A stretch of 64,000 nucleotides of DNA from contig CAWGCS010000002.1 of the NCBI GenBank assembly GCA_963821235.1, positions 248,001 through 312,000 of the forward strand, read 5' to 3'. This document shows positions 49,269-57,794 of the stretch, one piece after another; the stretch's first letter is position 1; each line of letters opens with the position of its first letter. The DNA is from CTSoil-043 sp963821235 (GTDB lineage: Bacteria; Chloroflexota; Limnocylindria; Limnocylindrales; CSP1-4). Under the pieces are notes generated by a model. That model did no database searches. It had not been told where the DNA came from and was given only the letters and a program-made list of their open reading frames with translations. Position numbers and translations under genes: made by a program.

Positions 49269-50948
49269 TCACCACGTCGCCGGGAGCCCCGCCGAGCGCG
49301 GATCGGTCGCCGCCGCGAGGGTCCCGCCGGCGGCCGGCCCCCCCTCGACCAGCTCGATCGCGTGGCAGTGGCCGAGGCCGCCGTCGAAGGGCGCCCGGAC
49401 GTCGAGGCGATGACCCATCTCCGCGAGTCCCTCCAGCAGGCCCGGTCGGAAGCGCGGCTCGATCTCGACCAGCTCGGGGGGCGCGAAGTGCGCCGGAGGC
49501 ACCGGGGACCAGCGCGGCGCGGCAACGGCCGTCGCGACGTCGACCTCGCCGTCGACGAGCGCCGAGACGACCTGGGCGTAGACGGCGGGCTGGGCGTCGC
49601 CGCCCATGCTCCCGTGGACGACCCAGGGCCGCCCGTCCCGGAAGAGCATCCCGGGCAGCAGCGTGTGGAGCGTCCGCTTGCCCGGCGCAAGGACGTTCGG
49701 GTGGCCGGGCTCCAGGCTGAAGCAGCTGCCCCGGTTCTGGTAGGCGATCCCCGTGGCCGGATCGACCACCCCGCTGCCGAAGCCCGCGTAGTTGGACTCG
49801 ATGAGGCTGACCGCGTTGCCCCTACCGTCCACGACCCCCAGCCAGATCGTGCCGCCCCCGATCGGCGCGCGGGCCGGGGGGGGGACGGAGGCACGGCCGA
49901 GGTCGATGCCGCGGGCCAGCTCCTCCCCGTAGGCGGGGTCGAGGAGCCGCGCCACGGGAACATCCACGAAGGCGGGATCGGACAGGTGGGCGTCGCGGTC
50001 GGCCAGGGCGCGCTTGGTCGCCTCGATCCCCAGGTGGGTCCAGCGGAGATCCGCCCCGGCCGTCGCCCCGCCGCCCGCCGGGGCGAAGACGTCCCGATCG
50101 GGCGCCTCGAGGGCGCGCAGGATGTTGAGGATCTCGAGGGCCACCACGCCGGACGAGTTGGGCGGGTGGGTCGTCGCCGTCGCCGTGCGGTACTCGAGGG
50201 CCAGCGGCGTCTCCCAGGTCGAGGTGTGCGCCGCCAGGTCGACCGCGGTGATCGTGCTCCCGGCGGCGGCCAGGCCGGCCGCCTGGCGAGCGGCCAGCTC
50301 GCCGCCGTAGAAGTCGTCGGCGCCGTGTGCCGCCAGGCGCTCGAGGGTCGCCGCGAGGGCCGGCAGGACGATCCGCTCGCCGGGACGCCAGGCGCGGTCG
50401 TGCGGCCGGTAGACGGAGCTCCAGCCGTGGGCCGCGGCTCCCAGCGCCGACTCGAAGACGGCTGCCGACCCTTCGACGGCGCCAACGAAGAGCTCGTCGG
50501 CCGGGAAGCCGCCCCCGGCGAGCTCGATGGCGGGCGCCAGGAGCGCCTGCCACGAGAGCCGGCCGAAGCGGGCGTGGGCGTCGGCCCAGGAGCGCACGGC
50601 TCCCGGGACGGTGATCGACAGCGGACCGCGGAAGGGGAGCGTCGCGAGGCCGCGGGCGCGGAGCGCGGCAGGGTCGGCGGCGGCCGGGGCGCGGCCGGAG
50701 CCGTTGAGGGCGACCTGGCTGCCCGCCGTCTCGTCCCAGACGAGCCAGAACGCGTCGCCCCCGATCCCGCAAGCCTCCCCGAAGACCACTGCCAGGACGG
50801 CGTTGGCGCCGATCGCCGCGTCGACCGCATGACCGCCGGCGCGGAGGATTCCGAGGCCGGCGGCGGTGGCCAGGTGGTGGGGGGCCACCACGGCGCCGCT
50901 CGCGCCGCGGGCGAGGAGGGACGGCACGAGCGGGCGAGGCACATCCAC
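49269..50948 (-). CDS. Gamma-glutamyltransferase family protein (YwrD-like)
   Basis: The 559-aa product is an Ntn hydrolase precursor. The N-terminal block GAVVAPHHLATAAGLGILRA with GGHAVDAAIGANAVLAVV matches the family, as does NSSGVVALEILNIL. The cleavage Thr is Thr367 in GGGTIWLGVVDGRG; the usual context is DTTHLSVVD, so the second Thr and the His are replaced by Ile and Trp. GSMGGDAQPAVYAQVV near the end takes the place of the GSPGG loop. There is no signal peptide, as in YwrD-like cytosolic members. The GTG is 6 nt after TACAAT. Confidence 0.85.
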   Translation of the reverse strand: MDVPRPLVPSLLARGASGAVVAPHHLATAAGLGILRAGGHAVDAAIGANAVLAVVFGEACGIGGDAFWLVWDETAGSQVALNGSGRAPAAADPAALRARGLATLPFRGPLSITVPGAVRSWADAHARFGRLSWQALLAPAIELAGGGFPADELFVGAVEGSAAVFESALGAAAHGWSSVYRPHDRAWRPGERIVLPALAATLERLAAHGADDFYGGELAARQAAGLAAAGSTITAVDLAAHTSTWETPLALEYRTATATTHPPNSSGVVALEILNILRALEAPDRDVFAPAGGGATAGADLRWTHLGIEATKRALADRDAHLSDPAFVDVPVARLLDPAYGEELARGIDLGRASVPPPARAPIGGGTIWLGVVDGRGNAVSLIESNYAGFGSGVVDPATGIAYQNRGSCFSLEPGHPNVLAPGKRTLHTLLPGMLFRDGRPWVVHGSMGGDAQPAVYAQVVSALVDGEVDVATAVAAPRWSPVPPAHFAPPELVEIEPRFRPGLLEGLAEMGHRLDVRAPFDGGLGHCHAIELVEGGPAAGGTLAAATDPRSAGLPATW

Positions 50949-50954
50949 GGATCG

Positions 50955-50960
50955 ATTGTA
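50955..50960 (-). promoter_or_regulatory. -10 element TACAAT for the gamma-glutamyltransferase gene
   Basis: TACAAT ends 6 nt before the GTG at 50948. A plus-strand TACCCT lies 40 nt away for the divergent MFS gene. Confidence 0.6.
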
Positions 50961-50999
50961 GGCGCGGGCGGGGGTGGTACGGGGCGGGTCCGGGCCGCG

Positions 51000-51005
51000 T
51001 ACCCT
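51000..51005 (+). promoter_or_regulatory. -10 element TACCCT for the MFS gene
   Basis: TACCCT ends 7 nt before the ATG at 51013, supporting this start over the longer frame from 50974. Confidence 0.55.
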
Positions 51006-51012
51006 GCGCGGA

Positions 51013-52281
51013 ATGGAACGTTCCCTTTGGGCGGTCATCCTCGGGACCTTCACCCTCCGGTTCAGCACGGGGCTGACCGGGGCGATGCTCGTCTACTACC
51101 TGGACGACCTCCCGAGGTACGGCGGCGACCGCGTCGATGCCCTGATGCTGGGGATCTTCACGGCGTCGTTCTTCGCCGCCGAGCTCCTCCTCTCGCCGAT
51201 CTTCGGGACGCTCGCCGACCGCTTCGGCTACCACCGGATCATGGAGCTCGGCCCGGCCTTCGGGGCGGCCGCGGTGATCCTGACCGGCCTCACTACGAGC
51301 CTCCTCCTCCTGGGGTTCACCCGCTGGCTGGAGGGGGCGTCCACGGCCGCCAGCGTCCCGGCGATCCTCGGCTTCGTGGCCATCGCCACGATCGGCGACG
51401 AAGGGCTGCGGGGGAAGGCAGTTGCCCGCTTCGAGGCGGCCACGCTGGCTGGCATCGGCGGCGGGATCGTCGCCGCGGGCGTCGTCTACACGGCCCTCGG
51501 CAACGTCGCCTTCTTCGCCAATGCCGTCCTCTACGGCGTCTCGTGGTGCATCTACCGGTTCGGCATCAGCGACCCGCGCGTCGAGCACGGCGGCCGGGAG
51601 CACGGGCGGACGACGCTGACCCGCTACGTGGAGATCCTGCGCGGGGCCCACGTCTGGCTCCTGGCGCCGACCTGGGTCGCCATCAACGCCGTCATCGGGC
51701 TGTGGACCGCCCAGTCGATCTTCCAGCTGATCCGCGACCCGCAGGCGCAGTTCGCCGACCAGCTGCTCATGCAGGGCTTCTCGCCCCTGGCGGTGAGCGC
51801 CGGCCTGGGCGTGGCGATGCTCATCTTCTTCGCCGGGCTCGTCTACTGGGGCAACCGCTTCCGGCTCCTGCGGCGGACGACGATCATCGGCTACGGCATC
51901 GCCGGCGGCGGCGTCCTCGCGATCGCCGCGCTGGCCCTCAACCACGGCGGCGGGCTCCCGACGCCCGTCCTCGCGGCGCTCCTCGTCCCGATCGTCGGCG
52001 GGCTCTTCGTCCTGGCCGGGGCGACCCCGGCGGCGCTCGGGCTCCTGGCCGACATGTCGGAGCCGTATCCGCAGGATCGGGGCGCCATCATGGGCCTCTA
52101 CTCCGTCTTCCTGGGCATCGGCCAGATCACCGGCAGCCTCGTGGGCGGGGTGGCCGCGGACGCGCGCGGGATCGACGGCCTCCTGGCGGCGACCGTGATC
52201 CTCCTCGTGGTCGCCCTCCTTCCGCTCTGGCGCCTCCGGGCGTACGAGCACCTCGCGGGGCTCAGCGAGCGGCCCGTATGA
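51013..52281 (+). CDS. Major facilitator superfamily transporter
   Basis: The 422-aa product has 12 predicted membrane helices. The loop after helix 2 reads FGTLADRFGYHRIMELG, a good match to the MFS motif A (G-x-x-x-D-R-x-G-x-[RK]). A second, degenerate copy lies in the later half (LLADMSEPYPQDRGAIMG). The region LEGASTAASVPAILGFVA matches the conserved fourth and fifth helices of drug- or metabolite-type MFS proteins. No substrate can be assigned. It is divergent from the gamma-glutamyltransferase gene with 64 nt between, so the two may serve related substrates. Confidence 0.85.
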   Translation: MERSLWAVILGTFTLRFSTGLTGAMLVYYLDDLPRYGGDRVDALMLGIFTASFFAAELLLSPIFGTLADRFGYHRIMELGPAFGAAAVILTGLTTSLLLLGFTRWLEGASTAASVPAILGFVAIATIGDEGLRGKAVARFEAATLAGIGGGIVAAGVVYTALGNVAFFANAVLYGVSWCIYRFGISDPRVEHGGREHGRTTLTRYVEILRGAHVWLLAPTWVAINAVIGLWTAQSIFQLIRDPQAQFADQLLMQGFSPLAVSAGLGVAMLIFFAGLVYWGNRFRLLRRTTIIGYGIAGGGVLAIAALALNHGGGLPTPVLAALLVPIVGGLFVLAGATPAALGLLADMSEPYPQDRGAIMGLYSVFLGIGQITGSLVGGVAADARGIDGLLAATVILLVVALLPLWRLRAYEHLAGLSERPV

Positions 52282-52319
52282 TCCCTTCGCCACCCGGAGC
52301 CGGGGGCCGAAGGAGGGCC

Positions 52320-53180
52320 ATGGGCCGCGTCGCCGTCGTCACCGACTCCACCGCCGACCTGGCGCCCGCCGTCGCCGCGGCCGCCGGCGTCCGCGTCGTG
52401 CCGCTGACCGTCAGCTTCGGCGGCGACGAGTACCGGGTCGGCGTGGACATCTCGACGGAGGCCTTCTGGGATCGCCTGATGGCGCCCCACGCGCCGTTCC
52501 CGATGACGGCTGCACCGTCGCCGGGGGCCTTCCGCGAGGCGTTCGAGGCCTGCTTCGCCGACGGCGCCGAGGCGGTCGTCTGCCTGACCATCGGATCGAG
52601 GATGTCGGCCACCTTCGCGTCCGCCACCCTGGGCGCCGCGGCGCTCCCGGGCCGGGAGGTCCACGTGGTGGACACCGGCTCCACGTCGATGTCGACCGGG
52701 ATTCCGGCCCTCCTGGCGGTCGAGATGGCAGCGAGCGGCGCCGCCGCCGCCGAGATCGCGGAGCGGATCCGGGTCCGCCTGGCCGACGTCGACCTCTACG
52801 TCTACCTCGACACGCTCGAGTACCTGCGGAAGGGCGGGCGGCTCTCGGCGGCGCGCGCGGCGATCGGCACCGTCCTCTCCGTCAAGCCGATCATCACCGT
52901 GCGCGACGGCCTGGTGACGTTGGCCGAGAGGCCCCGCACCAGGACTCGCGCCCGCGCCCGCGTCATCGAGCTGCTGACCGAACGGCCGGTCGAGCGGCTC
53001 GCCGTCCTCCACACCCCGACGAGCCCGCCCGGCGAGGTCGCCGCCTTCCGGGACGAGGTCGTCGCCCGCCTCCCCGGGGGCATCGACCCGGCGCACGTCT
53101 CCATCGGCCTGATCGGCGCTTCGACCGGTCCCCACCTGGGACCCGGCTCGCTGGGCGCCGTCTTCCTGCGGAGGAGCTGA
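52320..53180 (+). CDS. DegV family fatty-acid-binding protein, first copy
   Basis: The 286-aa product is a DegV/FakB protein with AVVTDSTADLAP at the N-terminus, a GGDEYRVGVDIST strand, SPGAFREAFEACFADGAEAV, LTIGSRMSATFASA, LDTLEYLRKGGRLSAARAAI and a C-terminal GPHLGPGSLGAVFL. FakB proteins hold a fatty acid and present it to the kinase FakA, whose N-terminus is DhaK-like; no fakA is in this window. An AAGGAGG site lies 5 nt before the ATG. It sits 38 nt after the MFS gene and 1 nt before a paralogue. Confidence 0.9.
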   Translation: MGRVAVVTDSTADLAPAVAAAAGVRVVPLTVSFGGDEYRVGVDISTEAFWDRLMAPHAPFPMTAAPSPGAFREAFEACFADGAEAVVCLTIGSRMSATFASATLGAAALPGREVHVVDTGSTSMSTGIPALLAVEMAASGAAAAEIAERIRVRLADVDLYVYLDTLEYLRKGGRLSAARAAIGTVLSVKPIITVRDGLVTLAERPRTRTRARARVIELLTERPVERLAVLHTPTSPPGEVAAFRDEVVARLPGGIDPAHVSIGLIGASTGPHLGPGSLGAVFLRRS

Positions 53181-53181
53181 G

Positions 53182-54033
53182 ATGGCCCGCATCGCGATCA
53201 TCACCGATTCCGCGTCGGACCTGACCGCGGAGGAGGCCGCGGCCAATGGGATCCGGATCGTGCCGCTCTACGTCCGGTTCGGCGACCAGGAGTACCGGGC
53301 CGGGGTCGACCTCTCCACCGACGAGTTCTGGCGGCGGATGGTCGCGCCGGAGGCGCCCTTCCCCGCCACAGCGGCGGCATCGCCGGGCGACTTCCGGGCG
53401 GCGTTCGAGGAGGAGCTCCAGCGGGGAGCGAGCGCCATCGTCTGCGTGACCATCGGCGGCAAGCTGTCGGCGACAGTCAAGAGCGCCGAGCTGGCGGCGC
53501 AGGGGATGCCGGGCGCCGAGATCCACGTGGTCGACTCCGAGACGGCCTCGATGGGCGTCGGCCTGCTGGTCCTGCTGGCCGCCGAGATGGCCGCGGCTGG
53601 GACCCCGGCTGCCGTGATCGCGGCCACCGTCCTGGAACGGCGGAAGGATCTCGACCTGTACGTGGCGCTCGACACGATCGAGTACCTGCGCAAGGGCGGG
53701 CGGATCTCGCCGGCGAGGGCGGCGATCGCGACCGTCCTGTCGATCAAGCCGATCATCACGGTCGTCGACGGCATCGTCGAGACCGCCGACAAGGTCCGGA
53801 CGCGGGCCAGGGCCCGCCAGCGCGTCATCGAGCTCCTGACGGCGCGTCCCGTGGAGCGGATCGCCTTCCTCCACACGGAGACCCCCGACGTGGACGCCTT
53901 CCGGAAGGAGGTCCTCGCCCGGCTGCCCGGCGGCGTCGACCCGAGCCATGTCACGACCGAGTGCGTTGGGCCATCCGTCGGCCCACATCTCGGCCCCGGG
54001 TGCGTCGGCGCCGTCGTCCTGCTGAAGCGGTAG
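53182..54033 (+). CDS. DegV family fatty-acid-binding protein, second copy
   Basis: The 283-aa product is a paralogue of the gene just before it, with IITDSASDLTAEEAAANG, DQEYRAGVDLSTDEFWRRM, the binding loop TIGGKLSATVKSA, DTIEYLRKGGRISPARAAI and GPHLGPGCVGAVVL. Substitutions in the pocket loop (GSRMSATFA against GGKLSATVK) suggest the two bind different acyl chains, for example saturated and unsaturated. The start is 1 nt past the first copy's stop, and the pair is a tandem duplication. Confidence 0.9.
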   Translation: MARIAIITDSASDLTAEEAAANGIRIVPLYVRFGDQEYRAGVDLSTDEFWRRMVAPEAPFPATAAASPGDFRAAFEEELQRGASAIVCVTIGGKLSATVKSAELAAQGMPGAEIHVVDSETASMGVGLLVLLAAEMAAAGTPAAVIAATVLERRKDLDLYVALDTIEYLRKGGRISPARAAIATVLSIKPIITVVDGIVETADKVRTRARARQRVIELLTARPVERIAFLHTETPDVDAFRKEVLARLPGGVDPSHVTTECVGPSVGPHLGPGCVGAVVLLKR

Positions 54034-54439
54034 GGGAGCCAGGCCGCAGCCGGAGCCGCCGGCCGCGCCGGCCGTGCGGGCCGGTCGTCTCGCACCCGTC
54101 GCCGCTCGGCGGCGCTGACGCTCCGCGGCGCGGCGTGCGCAAGGCCCGACGGCGATCCAGGTTGCGACGCGGATACGGGCGGGGAACGGTACCATTGCGC
54201 CCGTCCGCCGGGCCGATCCGCCCGGGGGATGCGTCCCCGTTCGGCCCTATGCGGCGGGGAAGGCAGGGCCGGATGATCGGCCCGGTGTGAACTCCGTCGC
54301 GCCGCGACGACCGGCCTGCCTGGCTGGGTCCCGCGCCGCGGCCGGCAGCCGTCCCGGAGGCGGCGCATGGCCCCCACGGGGGCGGACGTAGACGGTTGGG
54401 CCCCGACGGGGGTCCCTGGGCAGGAGGAACCCCACTCTC
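54034..54439 (+). other. Long untranslated interval before glutamate dehydrogenase
   Basis: The 406-nt gap holds no convincing gene. TACCAT at 54190-54195 is a possible -10, which would give a leader of about 235 nt. The leader ends in two nearby hairpins built on GCCCC-NAC-GGGGGC-like repeats (about 54368-54381 and 54400-54414) right before the GCAGGAGG site. It also holds very short ATG frames, including a five-codon one at 54271. No known riboswitch class is recognised. Confidence 0.4.
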
Positions 54440-55705
54440 ATGACCACCGAGCAGGCGGCGCCCGCGATCAACGCGTGGGAGGTCGCCCAGCGCCAGTTCG
54501 ACCTGGCTGCCGAGCGCCTCAACCTCGACCCCGGCCTGCGCCGGGTCCTCCGCGAGCCCCGTCGGGCGCTCACGGTCACCTTCCCGGTGCACATGGACGA
54601 CGGCACGGTCCAGGTGATCACGGGCTACCGCGTCCAGCACAACCTGGGCCGCGGTCCGGCCAAGGGCGGCATCCGCTACCACCAGGACGTCACCCTGGAC
54701 GAGGTGAAGGCCCTCGCCATGTGGATGACCTGGAAGTGCGCGGTGGTGGGCATCCCCTACGGCGGCGGCAAGGGCGGCGTCATCATCGACCCCAAGAAGC
54801 TCTCGCTGAAGGAGCTCGAGGCCCTCACCCGGCGCTTCACGACCGAGATCAGCGTCCTCATCGGACCCGAGCGCGACATCCCGGCCCCGGACGTCAACAC
54901 GACGCCCCAGATCATGGCCTGGATGATGGACACGTACTCCATGCACCAGGGGTACACGGTCCCCGCGGTCGTCACCGGCAAGCCGATCAGCCTCGGCGGG
55001 TCCGAGGGCCGCAACGAGGCCACGGCCCGCGGCTGCGTCTTCACCGTCGTCGACGCCGCCCAGCACCTCGGGCTCGACCTCACCCGCTCGACCGTCGCCA
55101 TCCAGGGCTTCGGCAACGCCGGCATGATCGCCGCCCGCCTCATGCGCGACGAGGGCGCCACGGTGATCGCCGTCAGCGACACCGGCGGTGCGATCACCAA
55201 TCGCGAGGGCCTCGACGTCGAGCGGGTCGTCGCCTGGAAGAAGGAGCACGGCACCGTCGTCGGCGCTCCGGGCTCCCGCGAGATCAGCAACGCGGACCTG
55301 CTCGAGATCGAGTGCGACGTCCTCATCCCGGCCGCCCTCGAGAACCAGATCACGGCCCGCAACGCGGGCCGCGTGAAGGCCCGCATCGTGGCCGAGGCCG
55401 CCAATGGCCCGACCACGCCCGACGCCGACGAGATCCTCTACAACAACGGCGTCTTCCTGATCCCTGACATCCTCTGCAACGCCGGTGGTGTGACCGTCAG
55501 CTATTTCGAGTGGGTCCAGGACCTCAACCGCGATCACTGGAGCGAGGCCGTCGTCAACGCCAAGCTCAAGGAGATCATGGACCGCTCGTTCGCCGAGGTC
55601 CTCGCGATGCAGAAGCGCGAGAAGGTGAACATGCGCACGGCGGCCTACCTGGTCGCCGTCCAGCGGGTCGCCGACGCGACGGCCCTTCGCGGTCTCTACC
55701 CGTAG
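54440..55705 (+). CDS. gdhA: Glutamate dehydrogenase (Glu/Leu/Phe/Val dehydrogenase family)
   Basis: The 421-aa product has the full family pattern: GPAKGGIRYHQDVTLDEV, MTWKCAVVGIPYGGGKGGVI (catalytic Lys), PAPDVNTTPQIMAWMMDTYS (catalytic Asp), a Rossmann domain VAIQGFGNAGMIAARLM, and EAANGPTTPDADEIL with the C-terminal NAGGVTVSYFEWVQ. It interconverts glutamate and 2-oxoglutarate. The Rossmann strand ends in VSDTGGAI, with Asp at the position that usually favours NAD. An AGGAGG site precedes the ATG. A strong hairpin ends the gene. Confidence 0.93.
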   Translation: MTTEQAAPAINAWEVAQRQFDLAAERLNLDPGLRRVLREPRRALTVTFPVHMDDGTVQVITGYRVQHNLGRGPAKGGIRYHQDVTLDEVKALAMWMTWKCAVVGIPYGGGKGGVIIDPKKLSLKELEALTRRFTTEISVLIGPERDIPAPDVNTTPQIMAWMMDTYSMHQGYTVPAVVTGKPISLGGSEGRNEATARGCVFTVVDAAQHLGLDLTRSTVAIQGFGNAGMIAARLMRDEGATVIAVSDTGGAITNREGLDVERVVAWKKEHGTVVGAPGSREISNADLLEIECDVLIPAALENQITARNAGRVKARIVAEAANGPTTPDADEILYNNGVFLIPDILCNAGGVTVSYFEWVQDLNRDHWSEAVVNAKLKEIMDRSFAEVLAMQKREKVNMRTAAYLVAVQRVADATALRGLYP

Positions 55706-55736
55706 GACACGCGGCACACGCCGCCGGCTGCACCGT

Positions 55737-55770
55737 CCGCGAGCCCCGGCCGACCGGCCGGGGCTCGCGG
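55737..55770 (+). terminator. Strong hairpin after gdhA
   Basis: A perfect 15-bp stem (55737-55751 with 55756-55770) with a 4-nt loop lies 31 nt past the gdhA stop. It is the longest perfect hairpin seen in the window and has no T-run. Confidence 0.7.
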
Positions 55771-55782
55771 ATTCCCGCGGTG

Positions 55783-55788
55783 TACCAT
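55783..55788 (+). promoter_or_regulatory. -10 element TACCAT for the 55.8-kb operon
   Basis: TG-TACCAT ends 7 nt before the ATG at 55796, just past the gdhA terminator. Confidence 0.6.
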
Positions 55789-55795
55789 CGCCCCC

Positions 55796-56398
55796 ATGCT
55801 CGACCACGAAGAGAAGTTCCTGTTCAAGGAAGAGATCCTCCACCTGGCCGGTGCGATGTCCGACTCGGCCGTGCTGGACAACGTCGAGGACCTCCTGACC
55901 GACGTCATCACCAGCCCGCGGTTCGACTCCGAGGTCTTCACCCTCGAACGCTCGCTCCAGGTGATGCTGGGGGCGCGGGCCGGCTCCACCCTGGTCGGGC
56001 TGCTGACCATCGCCCCCGAGGTCTTCGAGGAGGTGAGCGAGGTCCGCATCTCCCCGGAGGTCCACGAGCGCCTCACCGCCTGGCGCGCCCGCTTCGGCCT
56101 GGCCATCGACAACGCCCTGAACTTCCTCAACAACCCGGACGGGATCCAGGGGCACACCTTCTCCACCCAGATCTCCCACATCGAGGATCGGCGCGTCCTC
56201 CAGGGGCGCCTGACCCTCGTCCGCTACAACAACGAGCCGCAGTTCTTCGTGGCCGACGCCGGCGTCTTCCTCGGCCTCGTCGGCGACATCCTGGAGCGGC
56301 TCGGCCCCTACCTCGAGCCCGAGAGCGTCGACGTCGAGACGATCGGCCGGCTGCGCGAGGGCCTGGCGCTCGTCGAGCGCCGGACGACCCCGCGCTGA
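55796..56398 (+). CDS. Hypothetical 200-aa protein
   Basis: The 200-aa product has an acidic, mostly helical N-terminal half (EEKFLFKEEILHLAGAMSDS, then NVEDLLTDVITSPRFDSEV) and a mixed C-terminal half with HTFSTQISHIEDRRVLQGRL and TLVRYNNEPQFFVADAG. No signal, membrane segment or known motif is seen. It is the first gene of a unit with the DRTGG protein and the yxlEFG-like genes. The length and codon use are those of a real gene. Confidence 0.75.
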   Translation: MLDHEEKFLFKEEILHLAGAMSDSAVLDNVEDLLTDVITSPRFDSEVFTLERSLQVMLGARAGSTLVGLLTIAPEVFEEVSEVRISPEVHERLTAWRARFGLAIDNALNFLNNPDGIQGHTFSTQISHIEDRRVLQGRLTLVRYNNEPQFFVADAGVFLGLVGDILERLGPYLEPESVDVETIGRLREGLALVERRTTPR

Positions 56399-56447
56399 GG
56401 CGCGCCGCGCCCGTCCCGCCCGTTCGCCGCCCGGCCCGGCCCGCCTG

Positions 56448-57575
56448 ATGCGCCACCTCTACCTCGCCGCGACCGGCCAGAACCGGGGCAAGACGACGGC
56501 CTCGATGGGGCTCCTGGACCTCTTCCTCGGCGAGGGGCTGCGAACCGGCTTCATGAAGCCGGTCGGACAGCGCACCGTCGTCGACGAGTCGGGCATCCCC
56601 GCCGACGAGGACGCCGTCCTCATGCGCGCCGTGTTCGACCTGCGGACGTCGCTGACCGTGATGAGCCCCGTCCACATCCCGCGCGGGTTCACCAAGGCCT
56701 ACATCGCCGGGGAGGTCGTCGAGGACCTCGGGGCCCGGATCACGGCCGCCCACGCGACGTTCGCCCCGACGACCGACGCGCTCCTCATCGAGGGCACCGG
56801 CCATGCCGGCGTGGGCGCGGTGATCGGGCTCTCCAACGCCGCCGTCGCCGCGATGCTCCGAGCCCCGGCGGTGATCGTCAGCGGGGGAGGCGTGGGCCGG
56901 CCGATCGACGAGATCGTCCTCAACGCCAGCCACTTCGCCGCCCACGGGGTGGCCGTGGCCGGGGCCATCGTCAACAAGGTGAACGTCGACGCCCAGCCGG
57001 GGATCGCGGCCGTCCTGGAGCGCGGCCTCGCCAGGCACGGGATCCCGCTCCTGGGCGTGATCCCGTACCGCCCGATCCTCTCCAACCCGACCCTCTCGAT
57101 GATCCTCGCCGGGACCGCCGCCGAGCTCCTCAACGCCGGCCCGGACCTCGACCTCGTCATCGGCGGCATCAGCGTCGCGGCGATGGAGCCGCACCACGTC
57201 CTGCAGCACGTCACGGGCCGCCGCATCGTGATCGTGGCCGGCGACCGGGAGGACGTGATCGTCGCCCTCTGCCGGTCCCACCGGCTCGAGCTGCGCCGGC
57301 CGGCCGTCGCCCGCGGCGAGGTGGAGCCATCCACGGTCGGCTTCGTCCTGTCGGGCTACCGGCCCCGCTCCGTCGTCATCGACGAGATCCGGCGGGCCGA
57401 CCTCTTCGCCTGCTTCCTCGACGAGGACACCTACATGGTGGCCTCCGATGTTCATGACCTTCTCATCAAGACGCATGCCGCCGACCGCGAGAAGATCGCG
57501 ACGATCAAGGCGATCGTGGCCGCGTCGCTCGACGCCGACCGGATGCTCGCCGCGGCGACGGAGACGGGGGCCTGA
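56448..57575 (+). CDS. BioD-like P-loop NTPase with DRTGG-type domain
   Basis: The 375-aa product begins with a BioD/CobB-like P-loop domain (YLAATGQNRGKTTASMGLLD, then RTGFMKPVGQRTV and LLIEGTGHAGVG). This is the same fold as the N-terminal part of long phosphotransacetylases. Residues about 215-340 form a DRTGG-like domain (DLVIGGISVAAMEPHHVLQH, then GRRIVIVAGDREDVIVAL). It lacks the catalytic transacetylase domain, so it is a free-standing regulator-like protein. Its role is unknown. It lies 49 nt after the preceding gene and 12 nt before the next. Confidence 0.82.
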   Translation: MRHLYLAATGQNRGKTTASMGLLDLFLGEGLRTGFMKPVGQRTVVDESGIPADEDAVLMRAVFDLRTSLTVMSPVHIPRGFTKAYIAGEVVEDLGARITAAHATFAPTTDALLIEGTGHAGVGAVIGLSNAAVAAMLRAPAVIVSGGGVGRPIDEIVLNASHFAAHGVAVAGAIVNKVNVDAQPGIAAVLERGLARHGIPLLGVIPYRPILSNPTLSMILAGTAAELLNAGPDLDLVIGGISVAAMEPHHVLQHVTGRRIVIVAGDREDVIVALCRSHRLELRRPAVARGEVEPSTVGFVLSGYRPRSVVIDEIRRADLFACFLDEDTYMVASDVHDLLIKTHAADREKIATIKAIVAASLDADRMLAAATETGA

Positions 57576-57587
57576 CGGGAGAGGCGC

Positions 57588-57794
57588 GTGAACATCGACA
57601 TCGGAGCGCTGCTGGCGATGCTGGTCCCGATCGTGGCGATCCAGCTCGGGCTGGCGATCTTCGCTCTCTACGACCTGACGAGGTCGGAGCGGCGGGTCAA
57701 GGGCGGCAGCAAGGTCGTGTGGGCCCTCGTCATCATCTTCGTCGGCTTCGTCGGGCCGATCCTCTATCTCCTCGCCGGCCGCGAGGACGCGTGA
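57588..57794 (+). CDS. PLDc_N (YxlE-like) small membrane protein
   Basis: The 68-aa product has two membrane helices around a basic loop: LLAMLVPIVAIQLGLAIFAL, then YDLTRSERRVKGGSKVVWAL and VIIFVGFVGPILYLLAGRED. This is the PLDc_N domain found alone in YxlE of Bacillus subtilis, where the protein restrains sigma-Y. A GGGAGAGG site is just upstream of the GTG. Its stop overlaps the GTG of the ABC gene (GTGA). Confidence 0.85.
   Translation: MNIDIGALLAMLVPIVAIQLGLAIFALYDLTRSERRVKGGSKVVWALVIIFVGFVGPILYLLAGREDA

Noticed and set aside
49362..52319. Frame of 1272 codons ending in the first DegV protein
   Set aside because: It is antisense to the gamma-glutamyltransferase and out of frame with the MFS gene; only the last 286 codons, from a good ribosome binding site, are real.
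54367..55467. Alternative frame starting at ATG 54367 over glutamate dehydrogenase
   Set aside because: No domain, repetitive Arg/Pro/His content; shadow of gdhA in another frame.
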